From Rhodobacterales bacterium HKCCE4037 (GTDB lineage Bacteria > Pseudomonadota > Alphaproteobacteria > Rhodobacterales > Rhodobacteraceae), in assembly GCA_015689645.1 (NCBI GenBank), contig WVSM01000004.1, positions 248,001-312,000 on the forward strand: a stretch of DNA of 64,000 nucleotides, in the 5' to 3' direction. Of this stretch, positions 41,770 to 49,162 are shown piece after piece (position 1 is the stretch's first letter; every line of letters begins with the position of its first letter). The position numbers were made by a program, and so were the translations under genes. The notes under the pieces are model-generated. The model was not told the origin of the DNA. It worked only from the letters and a program-made list of their open reading frames with translations, and ran no database searches.

Positions 41770-42516
41770 AAACTTGGTGATTACGGTTAGCGTAGCCTGC
41801 GGCTGCTCCAAGTGCGGGACGTGGCGGCAGTCCTCCAGCACCGTGACCTGCGCGCCGGCGACCCGGCGGCCGACCGTCTCGATCTGCGCCAGCGTGCCGT
41901 ACTGGTCCTGCCGCCCCTGCAGCGCGAGCACCGGGCCGGTGATCGTGTCGAGGCTTTCCTCCACGTTCCAGTCCCGGAACGCCGGGTCGAGCCAGGCATC
42001 CGCCCACCCGCGAAACGTCGCCACCGGGTCGCGGTGATATTTGCCCATCCGCGCGGCCATGTCGCTTTCGTCGAAGGCCGCGTTGGCGCGGGCGATCTCG
42101 GCCAGCCCGCTCTCCTCGGTAAAGAAATGCGGGGCCATCAGGACGGTGGCGAGTGGTTGGTGGGCGCCTGCGTAGATCGCGGCAATGGTGGCCCCGTCGG
42201 AATGGCCGAGGAGGACCGGCCCGGTGATCTCGAAGGCGGCCAGGACATCGGGCAGCACGTCCAGCGCCTCGCGTGTCATCCAGTCGAGCGGGCGCGGCAG
42301 GCTGTCGGGGTCCGACTGGCCGTAACCCGCACGGCTGTAGACCATGACCGGCCAACCGGTCGCCTTGTGCAGGCGGTCGGGGAAGTCCCGCCACAGGGCC
42401 ACGCACCCAAGACCCTCGTGCAGCAGAACGATGGCCCGCCCGTCAGACGGTGCAGCACCCCAGCAGCGGCATTCGAGCCGCCGCCCGCCGACCTCGATGA
42501 ACGGCTCCCCCCACAT
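41728..42516 (-). CDS. Alpha/beta hydrolase in the box cluster
   Basis: A 262-residue alpha/beta-hydrolase-fold enzyme. The nucleophile elbow GHSDGA has Ser106, the oxyanion region is VLLHEGLGCVALWRDF, an acid lies in LQGRQDQYGT, and the catalytic His is in DCRHVPHLEQ. The ATG shares one base with the benzoate-CoA ligase stop (TGATG), so the two are coupled. Its C-terminal codons overlap the boxC operator. It could hydrolyse a CoA thioester, lactone or formyl ester of the pathway; the sequence does not decide. Confidence 0.86.
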   Translation of the reverse strand: MWGEPFIEVGGRRLECRCWGAAPSDGRAIVLLHEGLGCVALWRDFPDRLHKATGWPVMVYSRAGYGQSDPDSLPRPLDWMTREALDVLPDVLAAFEITGPVLLGHSDGATIAAIYAGAHQPLATVLMAPHFFTEESGLAEIARANAAFDESDMAARMGKYHRDPVATFRGWADAWLDPAFRDWNVEESLDTITGPVLALQGRQDQYGTLAQIETVGRRVAGAQVTVLEDCRHVPHLEQPQATLTVITKFMHYNALSARKIEK

Positions 42517-44030
42517 CAGCCGCGCAAGCGGAAGCGTTGGATCTTGCCGGTCGCGGTCTTTGGCAGGTCCTCCACGAACTCGATCCAGCGCGGGTATTTC
42601 CACATGCCGATCTTGTCCTTCACGAAGGCTTTCAGCGCTTCCGGATCGGGGGCTTCGGCGCCGGATTTCAGCACCACGTAAGCGGCGGGCTTGTCGAGCC
42701 CCGCATCATCGGCGCGGGCCACCACGGCGGCCTCCAGCACCGCCGGATGGTCGATCAGCGCGCTTTCCACCTCGAACGGGCTGACCCAGATGCCGGAGAC
42801 CTTGAACATGTCGTCGGTGCGCCCGCAGTAGACGTAGCGCCCGTCGTGGAACTCGTACTTGTCGCCAGTGCGCGTCCATGCCCCCTCGAACGTCGCCTGG
42901 GATTTGGATCGACGGCACCAGTAGCCCTCGGCGCTGGACGGGCCGCGCACCAGCAATTCGCCGACCTCGCCCTCGGGCACATCCTCGTCATGCTCGTCCA
43001 CCAGCCGCAATTCGTAGCCGGGCACCGCCGTGCCGGAGGTGCCGTAGACGCAATCGCCGGGGCGGTTCGACAGGAAGATGTGCAGCATCTCGGTGGAGCC
43101 GACACCATCGACGATCTCGGCCCCGATGAGCCTTTGCCACCTCTCGCCCACCTCGCGCGGCAGCGCCTCGCCGGCCGAGGTGCAGAGCCGCAAGCAATGG
43201 TCCGGCGCAGCGGGCGCGGCCTGTACCATCGCGGCGAACAGCGTTGGCACGGCGCAGAGGATCGTCGGCTTCTGGTCCGCCATGATCCCGTAGACCGCGT
43301 CGGGCGTGGGCCGCCCGCCGAACAGCACCGTGGTCGCGCCGGCCGACATCGGGAAGGACATGCCATTGCCAAGGCCATAGGCGAAGAAGAGCTTGGCGAC
43401 GGAATAGACCACGTCATCCTCGCGGATGCCCAACACTTGGTCGCCAAAGGTATCGCAGGTCGCCTTCAGCGAGCCATGCACGTGGCGCACACCCTTGGGC
43501 TGGCCGGTGGAACCGGAGGAATAGAGCCAGAAGGCCAGTTCGTCCTCATGCGCCTCGACCGTCTCGACCCGCTCCGCCCCGGCCACGAAATCGCGGTAGC
43601 TTTCCGTGCCCTCGGGGGCCTCGCCAATCACGAGGATCGCACGCAGGAAGCGGTTGTCGCGGGTGGCAGGTTCGACCACCTCCCACATCTCCTCGGACAC
43701 GACGAGGATCGAGGCGCGGCTGTCCGTCAGGATCGTCTCGTAGACATCCGCCGACAGAAGCGTGTTCAGCGGCACCGGGATCGCGCCCGCCTTGAGCGAG
43801 CCCCAGAACACCACCGGAAACTCGATCTGGTCGCGCACGATCATCGCCACGCGTTCCTCGCGCCGCACGCCATGGCGGTAGAGCGCCCCGGCAAAACGCG
43901 CGGTGTGCTCGTGCAGGTCGGCGTAGGTCAGCTTCCGCTTGCGGCCATCGGCCTCGACAAACGCCACCTTGTCACCGCGCCCTTCGGCGACGTGACGGTC
44001 CACGAAATGAAGGGCTGCATTCCCTGTCAT
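42516..44030 (-). CDS. bclA: Benzoate-CoA ligase
   Basis: A 504-residue ANL-superfamily ligase that activates benzoate with ATP and CoA. It has the ATP loop LYSSGSTGQPKGV, KLFFAYGLGNGMSFP (benzoate-ligase group), SAGEALP, GVGSTEMLHIF, the TGD motif WTRTGDKYEFHDG, and the A10 lysine in LPKTATGKIQRFRL. The start MTGNAALHFVDRHV has GAGGAGA upstream. It stands at the head of the box genes, 99 nt downstream of the thiolase stop. Benzoate specificity is inferred from family resemblance and context; related aromatic acids are possible. Confidence 0.9.
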   Translation of the reverse strand: MTGNAALHFVDRHVAEGRGDKVAFVEADGRKRKLTYADLHEHTARFAGALYRHGVRREERVAMIVRDQIEFPVVFWGSLKAGAIPVPLNTLLSADVYETILTDSRASILVVSEEMWEVVEPATRDNRFLRAILVIGEAPEGTESYRDFVAGAERVETVEAHEDELAFWLYSSGSTGQPKGVRHVHGSLKATCDTFGDQVLGIREDDVVYSVAKLFFAYGLGNGMSFPMSAGATTVLFGGRPTPDAVYGIMADQKPTILCAVPTLFAAMVQAAPAAPDHCLRLCTSAGEALPREVGERWQRLIGAEIVDGVGSTEMLHIFLSNRPGDCVYGTSGTAVPGYELRLVDEHDEDVPEGEVGELLVRGPSSAEGYWCRRSKSQATFEGAWTRTGDKYEFHDGRYVYCGRTDDMFKVSGIWVSPFEVESALIDHPAVLEAAVVARADDAGLDKPAAYVVLKSGAEAPDPEALKAFVKDKIGMWKYPRWIEFVEDLPKTATGKIQRFRLRG

Positions 44031-44129
44031 GTGCCTGTCTCCTCCCCTGTTCGGCGGCGCGCGAACCTCCCCGTTCATGCGCCTTTCATCTTGCCAGAAA
44101 AACTCATTCCTCGGCCCACCCCACGCGCC

Positions 44130-45317
44130 TCACCGCACGCGCATAAGCACCGCCATCGCGGAATCCCCCGCCGCACAGCCCTGGAACAGGCCGGTGCCGC
44201 CGCCGCGGATCACAAGTTCTTCTATAAGTTCCATCATCGCGCGCAGGCCGGTCGGCCCCTGAGGGTGCCCCCAAATCAGCGAGCTTCCGTAATTGTTCAT
44301 CGTCCGCCAATCGACACCGAAGGCGCGGGCAAAGGCGATGTCGTTCACCGCGAAGGGGTTGTGCGACTTGATCGCATCCACCTGCGTGATCAGCAGACGC
44401 GCGCGGTCGAGCGCCGCCTCGGCGGCCTTGATCGGCGCGGCGGGCATGAAGCCCTTTTCCTCGCGCGCCTGCGCGATCGCCAGCACCTCGATCAGCGGGT
44501 GATCGACGCCGCCGATTTCCCGCGCGCGCCCCTCGTCCGCGACCACGACCATCCCGGCATTGCCGTCGGCGGGGTGGGTCTGACTGGCGAAGGTGATCGT
44601 GCCATCCGGCATCACCGGGCGCAGGCGGGCGATCTTGTCGGGGTCGGCAGGCTCGACGCCCTCGTCGGTTTCCAGCTGCGCGACAGTCTTGCGGAATCGT
44701 GCATCGGGCACGTCCAGCGGCGCCATGTAGCGGCGCTGAAAGGCACAGTTATCGGCCAGTGCATCGTCGTATTGCGCGCGGCGGTGGAGGGTCAGTTCGT
44801 GCTGCTCCTCCAGTGTGATCCCCTCGCGCGCGGCGACGTTCTCGCCGGTCTGGATCATCGCGTTGCGCGCCCAGGGGTCGTGGCCGAAGCTGTCCATCAC
44901 GATATTCTCGTGGTCGCCGGTTCCGCCGGGCCCATTCGGCGCAGGATAGTAGACATGCGCCCCGTTGGAGGTGCGGTCGCCCGACACGATCAGCGCCTGC
45001 TGAGCGCCCTGCAACGTCTCGCCCACCGCCGTGGCCAGCAGCCGTGCACCGGTGGCGCAGGCCTGGTTGACCATCGGCGCGGCCAGCCCCTCGGCCCCCA
45101 TCATCGCGGTGAACCACGGGCCGCCGTAGAAGCTGCCCTTTTGCAGCACCGTCTGGCCGAAGGCGGCGAAATCGAAGCTGGCAGGTGACAGGCCGATACG
45201 CTCGATCTGGCTCTTTGCGACATGGGCCGCGAATTCGATGGAATTCAGATGCGACAGGCTTCCCTGCCAGCGGGCGAAGGGCGTGGACCAATAGGCGCCG
45301 TAGGGAATGTAGGCCAT
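44130..45317 (-). CDS. Thiolase (acetyl-CoA acetyltransferase family), side-chain beta-oxidation
   Basis: A 395-residue thiolase-fold protein. The nucleophile is Cys87 in NQACATGARLL, with later blocks SHNPFAVND (the NEAFA region in divergent form), SSLIWGHPQGPTGLRA with the catalytic His, and GGGTGLFQGCAAGDSA. It differs from PcaF-type thiolases and resembles those that act on aryl 3-oxopropionyl-CoA esters. It is 1 nt after the ligase stop and is the last gene of the SDR-crotonase-MarR-ligase operon. The likely product is benzoyl-CoA or a hydroxylated analogue plus acetyl-CoA. Confidence 0.84.
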   Translation of the reverse strand: MAYIPYGAYWSTPFARWQGSLSHLNSIEFAAHVAKSQIERIGLSPASFDFAAFGQTVLQKGSFYGGPWFTAMMGAEGLAAPMVNQACATGARLLATAVGETLQGAQQALIVSGDRTSNGAHVYYPAPNGPGGTGDHENIVMDSFGHDPWARNAMIQTGENVAAREGITLEEQHELTLHRRAQYDDALADNCAFQRRYMAPLDVPDARFRKTVAQLETDEGVEPADPDKIARLRPVMPDGTITFASQTHPADGNAGMVVVADEGRAREIGGVDHPLIEVLAIAQAREEKGFMPAAPIKAAEAALDRARLLITQVDAIKSHNPFAVNDIAFARAFGVDWRTMNNYGSSLIWGHPQGPTGLRAMMELIEELVIRGGGTGLFQGCAAGDSAMAVLMRVR

Positions 45318-45318
45318 T

Positions 45319-47073
45319 TCAGCCGTGACCGATGGTGATGGTGGCAGGGTCGGCGTCGTCGTAGAGCCGGTCGATCAGCGGCGCGCGCAGCGCCTTGATC
45401 TTCGCGAAGTTGAGATTCCCCTTCGCGGTGACTTCGCCATCGGCGATGGAGGGTGGCTCGGCCAGCACCAGCGCCCGTGTGATCGTCTGGGCGGAGCCGC
45501 CGCTGAACGGCGCGAGGCGGGCGCGGATCTCCAGAGGGTCGACGATCAGCGCGTCGCCATCGGGCTCGGACGCATCGCGCAACTTTTGCGTCGGCAGGAT
45601 CAGAAGGCCGATCTGGTCGTGGGCCTCCCCGGTCAGGATCACGTCCTGCGCAAGGCCCTTGAGCGCGGCCAGAACCTCCAGCCGCATGGCGGCGGCGCGG
45701 ACCCAGATGCCGGTGGTCAGCTTGAAATCCTCGGAGATACGGCCATCGAAGGCGAGGCCGAGGCTCGGGTTTTCGGGGTCGAGGAACCGCATCGCGTCGC
45801 CGGTGATGAAGAAGCCTTCGTCGTCGAAGGCCTCGGCGGTCTTCTCCGGCGCGGCGAGGTAGGCTTCGAAGATCGAGGGGCCTTTCACGCGGATCTCGAG
45901 CCGGTCGTCGGCGGGCACCAGTTTCACGTCGACGCCGGGAAGCGGCACGCCGACAACGCCCGAACGTTCGGTCGGCTCATGCTGCAACAGCGCCGCCGGG
46001 GCGGTTTCGGTCAGGCCCCACGACGAGGTGAAAAGGGGCTGCTTGCCCGCATCCTCGGCCATCTTCCACAGGTCGGACCAGACATCCTGCGGCAGCGAAG
46101 CGCCGGCGTAGAACAGCATGTCGAGGTCTTCGAAGAACGCCCGCGCGAACCCGGGGTCGTCGCGCATCGCGTCGCGCAGGGCGGCGAAGCCGACCGGCAC
46201 GTTGAAGCAGATCGTGCCCTGCTGCATGCGGTTGTTCTCGATCGTCTTGCCGATCAGCGCCGGGATCGGCTTGCCGCCGTCGATATAGAGGCTGCCGCCG
46301 TTGGCGAGCACGAGGTTGAAATTGTGCGACCCGCCGAAGACGTGGTTCCACGGCAACCAATCGACCAGGACCGGGGGACGTTCGCGCAGGAACGGAAGGC
46401 AGGCGGCCAGCTGCGCCTGGTTGGTGCACATCATCCGGTGCGTGGTCAGCACGCCCTTCGGCGCGGAGGTCGAGCCGCTGGTCATCAGGATCTTCGCGAC
46501 GGTATCGGGGCCGACCTTCGTAGCCAGGTCGCCGCCGGTGCGGGCGAGGTCGTCGAGCGTCAGTCCGGGCCCGTGCACCATCAGCGGGCGCGCATCGCGG
46601 AAGGCTTCGCGGTCGAACACAGCGGCCAGCGCCACGCCGTCCTCTGCGAAAACGGCACCCGGCCGGATCAGCGACGCGATCTCGTCAAGCCGCCCGCGCG
46701 CGGCGGGAATGGCCGCGTATTGCTCCGCCACCGGGCAGACGGGAACGCCCGCGTATTGCGCCGCGAGCGCCAGCAACGCGTGGGCGACGGAATTGCCGGA
46801 GACGATCATCAGCGGCTTGTCCGGCCCCAGCCCGAGACCGACGAGGCCCACCGCCATCGCCCGCACCTGCTGCTGCGCTTCGGCGTAGCTCACCTCGCGC
46901 CAGCCGTCGCCACTCCGCTCGGCGAGGAACAGGGCGTCCGGCGTGGTCGCGGCCCAATGGTCGAGCCAATCGGTCGTCCGCGATGCGACAACGCCAAGCG
47001 GCTCCCGGGCGCGCAGGAGGATCGAACCGTCCGGGCGGTCCTGCCGGATCACGTCATGTGGTTTGAACGACAT
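45319..47073 (-). CDS. Feruloyl-CoA-synthase-like aryl-CoA ligase
   Basis: A 584-residue ANL ligase of the feruloyl-CoA synthetase group. It has the ATP loop LMTSGSTSAPKGVLTTH, LPWNHVFGGSHNFNL (a marker of this group), FTSSWGLTETAPA, the hinge TGDAMRF and a C-terminal GEVTAKGNLNF in place of the usual GKI. The start at 47073 has GGAGAGACG upstream and overlaps the MarR gene by 20 nt. It would activate cinnamate-type acids (cinnamate, coumarate, ferulate or phenylpropionate). The exact substrate is open. Confidence 0.88.
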   Translation of the reverse strand: MSFKPHDVIRQDRPDGSILLRAREPLGVVASRTTDWLDHWAATTPDALFLAERSGDGWREVSYAEAQQQVRAMAVGLVGLGLGPDKPLMIVSGNSVAHALLALAAQYAGVPVCPVAEQYAAIPAARGRLDEIASLIRPGAVFAEDGVALAAVFDREAFRDARPLMVHGPGLTLDDLARTGGDLATKVGPDTVAKILMTSGSTSAPKGVLTTHRMMCTNQAQLAACLPFLRERPPVLVDWLPWNHVFGGSHNFNLVLANGGSLYIDGGKPIPALIGKTIENNRMQQGTICFNVPVGFAALRDAMRDDPGFARAFFEDLDMLFYAGASLPQDVWSDLWKMAEDAGKQPLFTSSWGLTETAPAALLQHEPTERSGVVGVPLPGVDVKLVPADDRLEIRVKGPSIFEAYLAAPEKTAEAFDDEGFFITGDAMRFLDPENPSLGLAFDGRISEDFKLTTGIWVRAAAMRLEVLAALKGLAQDVILTGEAHDQIGLLILPTQKLRDASEPDGDALIVDPLEIRARLAPFSGGSAQTITRALVLAEPPSIADGEVTAKGNLNFAKIKALRAPLIDRLYDDADPATITIGHG

Positions 47074-47533
47074 CGTCTCTCCTGTCCTCCGCCAGTTCGG
47101 CGGATGGGCCTGCGGCCTCGACCGCATTCAGGCCGTCGATCAGGGCCCAGACGGCGGCCTGGTCGAGCGCCGCCGTCAATCTCTTGTCGAAGGCGCTCAG
47201 CGCCGCGTGGGCCTTTGCGTAATGCGTCCGTCCCGCTTCGGTCGGGTACAATTCGTAGGCGCGGCGGTCCCCCTCGGCGCGGCTCCGCGTGATCCAGCCG
47301 GCCTTCTCCAGCGAGTCGATGGTCTGCACGAGATTGGGCCGCTCGATCGCCAGCACTTCGGACACGTCGACCTGCCGCAGGCCGGGTGTCTCGACCACGA
47401 CCGACAGGACGGAATAGGTCGCCCGCCGCAGGCCGAACGGCTTGAGCGTCTTGTTCACACCGGTCATCACGGCGGTCTGCGCCCGCTGCAGGTTGTATCC
47501 CACGAGGGTGCGGAGATCGCGGTCCGTGCTCAT
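47054..47533 (-). CDS. MarR-family regulator inside the phenylpropanoid operon
   Basis: A 159-residue winged-HTH regulator. The MarR core is RATYSVLSVVVETPGLRQVDVSEVLAIERPNLVQTIDSLEKAGWITRSRAEGDRRA, and flanking dimerisation helices are present. It overlaps the crotonase stop by 4 nt and the ligase start by 20 nt. CouR/FerR-type MarR repressors are known to control hydroxycinnamate genes and respond to the aryl-CoA. This one probably binds the inverted repeat in front of the SDR gene, which is inference. Confidence 0.9.
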   Translation of the reverse strand: MSTDRDLRTLVGYNLQRAQTAVMTGVNKTLKPFGLRRATYSVLSVVVETPGLRQVDVSEVLAIERPNLVQTIDSLEKAGWITRSRAEGDRRAYELYPTEAGRTHYAKAHAALSAFDKRLTAALDQAAVWALIDGLNAVEAAGPSAELAEDRRDDVVQTT

Positions 47534-48282
47534 CCGAAATTCGGCGCCCGTTTCTCGAGGAAGGCGCGGAAGCCTTCCTTTGCATCGGGCGACGTCTGCG
47601 CCATCGCGGTGCAGAGCGCCTCGGTGAAATAGCCCTCCTCCGCGCTCATGTCGTTGATCTTCGCGACCCCGTGGATCGCGAAGTAATTCGACATCTCCGC
47701 GTTGGAGGCGATGTGCGCGGCCAGCTCCCGCGCCTTCGCCATCGGGTCATCCGCCACGTAATGGCACAGGCCGATCTGGCGGCCTTCCTCGGCGCCGTAG
47801 CGCCGGCCGGTCAGCATCATCTCGGTCAGGCGATCCGCGCCGATCATCCGGCCCACGCGCACCGTTGCACCGCCGCCGACGAAGAAACCGCGCTGACCTT
47901 CGGGCAATTGGAACACTGCGTCCGGCCCCGCGACACGCACATGGGCGGCACTGGCCACTTCAAGGCCGCCGCCCATCACCGCGCCGCGCATCGCGGTCAC
48001 CACGGGCAGGTCGCCGAAGCGCATCTTCTGCAACTTCTCGTGCCACATCCGCGAATGGGCCATGGCTTCGCCGGGGTCGCGATCCGCCTGCTCGGCCAGG
48101 TCCAGCCCGGCGCAGAAATGGTCGCCTGCCCCGGTCAGGATGGCGACGCGCACGCCTTCGGGCGGGGCGCTGAAGAAGCGCGCGATGTCGTCCAGCAGCG
48201 CATCGTTGATGGCATTGCGCCGCTCGGGCCGGTTCAGGGTCAGCGTGGCGACGCGGCCGTCGATCTCGACATCAAGGCTCAT
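47530..48282 (-). CDS. Crotonase-family enoyl-CoA hydratase
   Basis: A 250-residue crotonase. The CoA/oxyanion segments are GAGDHFCAGLDLAE and AMRGAVMGGGLEVASAAHV, and the acid/base region is QLPEGQRGFFVGGGATVRV. It probably hydrates a cinnamoyl-CoA-type enoyl ester to the 3-hydroxy ester; retro-aldol cleavage (feruloyl-CoA hydratase-lyase) is less likely given the adjacent dehydrogenase and thiolase. The ATG overlaps the SDR stop as ATGA, and the stop overlaps marR by 4 nt. Confidence 0.88.
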   Translation of the reverse strand: MSLDVEIDGRVATLTLNRPERRNAINDALLDDIARFFSAPPEGVRVAILTGAGDHFCAGLDLAEQADRDPGEAMAHSRMWHEKLQKMRFGDLPVVTAMRGAVMGGGLEVASAAHVRVAGPDAVFQLPEGQRGFFVGGGATVRVGRMIGADRLTEMMLTGRRYGAEEGRQIGLCHYVADDPMAKARELAAHIASNAEMSNYFAIHGVAKINDMSAEEGYFTEALCTAMAQTSPDAKEGFRAFLEKRAPNFG

Positions 48283-49043
48283 CTCGGTGGCAACCGTGTT
48301 GCACCGTCCAGGCGGATCACCTCGCCGTTCAGATACGGGTTCTCGACGATGCTGGCGACAAGCTGGCCGAACTCCGCCGGATCGCCGAGGCGATGGGGGA
48401 ACGGCACGTTGGCGACGATGGCTTGTGTGGTTTCCTCGGGCAGGCTTTCCATCATCGGCGTGTTGAACAGGCCCGGCGCGATGGCGTTGACGCGGATGCC
48501 CGGCTTGGCCAGCTCGCGCGCCAGCGGCAGGCACATCGAGGCGATGCCGCCCTTCGACGCGGCATAGGCCGATTGCCCCACCTGCCCGTCCTGGTACGCG
48601 GCGGAGGCCGTGTTGATGACGACGCCCCGTTCCCCGGTGTCGAGCGGCGGCAGCTCCATCATTGCCTGCACCGCGTAGGTCATCACGTTGTAAGTGCCGA
48701 TCAGGTTGACCTCGATCACCTTGCGGAACAGGTCGAGCGAGGTCTTTCCCTCGCGCCCGACGATCCGCGCCGCCAGACCAATGCCGGCGCAGTTCACGCA
48801 GATCCGCGGGGCCTGCCCGAAGCGCGCCATGGCGCTGGTCACGGCGGTGGCGGCATGCTCGGCATCGGTCACGTCACATTGCTGCGAATAGCCGCCGATC
48901 TCGGAGGCCACGTCCCGCGCCCGATCTCCGTTGAAGTCGAGGATCGCGACATCCACGCCCCTGGCGGCGAGATAGCGCGCCGTGGCTTCCCCCAGCCCGC
49001 TTGCACCGCCGGTGACGATGGCGACTTGCCCGTCGAGTTGCAT
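48279..49043 (-). CDS. SDR-family 3-hydroxyacyl-CoA dehydrogenase (HSD10-like)
   Basis: A 254-residue short-chain dehydrogenase. The NAD-binding motif is GGASGLG (residues 12-18), with NCAG, the catalytic Ser in INTASAAYQ, and Y-x-x-x-K in QSAYAASKGG. The C-terminal RLGDPAEFGQLVASIVENPYLNGEVIRLDGA resembles type-10 hydroxysteroid/3-hydroxyacyl-CoA dehydrogenases. It likely oxidises the 3-hydroxy-3-aryl-propionyl-CoA formed by the crotonase. It is the first gene of the five-gene operon, with an AT-rich promoter upstream. Confidence 0.88.
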   Translation of the reverse strand: MQLDGQVAIVTGGASGLGEATARYLAARGVDVAILDFNGDRARDVASEIGGYSQQCDVTDAEHAATAVTSAMARFGQAPRICVNCAGIGLAARIVGREGKTSLDLFRKVIEVNLIGTYNVMTYAVQAMMELPPLDTGERGVVINTASAAYQDGQVGQSAYAASKGGIASMCLPLARELAKPGIRVNAIAPGLFNTPMMESLPEETTQAIVANVPFPHRLGDPAEFGQLVASIVENPYLNGEVIRLDGATRLPPR

Positions 49044-49065
49044 CGAGACCTCCCTTTCCCAAGCA

Positions 49066-49120
49066 AACGATTCTGTAGATCGTTATATCATATAATCTTT
49101 ATTTCGTTATTCATTATAAC
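49066..49120 (-). promoter_or_regulatory. Promoter/operator of the SDR-crotonase-MarR operon
   Basis: An AT-rich segment with inverted repeats AACGAT-N7-ATCGTT (49066-49084) and GTTAT-N5-ATAAC (49106-49120), plus TATAAT-like hexamers between them on the minus strand. The first repeat lies 23 nt before the SDR start. The arm length and spacing suit a MarR dimer, so the internal MarR gene is the natural candidate. Confidence 0.6.
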
Positions 49121-49162
49121 CATTTCCGGCAATGCGCCGGGCTGACCAGCGTTGCCCCTCTT

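Noticed and set aside
42537-45188. 883-codon plus-strand frame antisense to benzoate-CoA ligase and thiolase
   Set aside because: Shadow frame produced by the codon bias of the two minus-strand genes; no domain, signal or ribosome site.
47530-48282. Feruloyl-CoA hydratase-lyase releasing an aldehyde
   Set aside because: An adjacent SDR dehydrogenase and thiolase point to hydration and beta-oxidation instead; no vanillin-type aldehyde dehydrogenase is nearby. Not excluded, only less likely.
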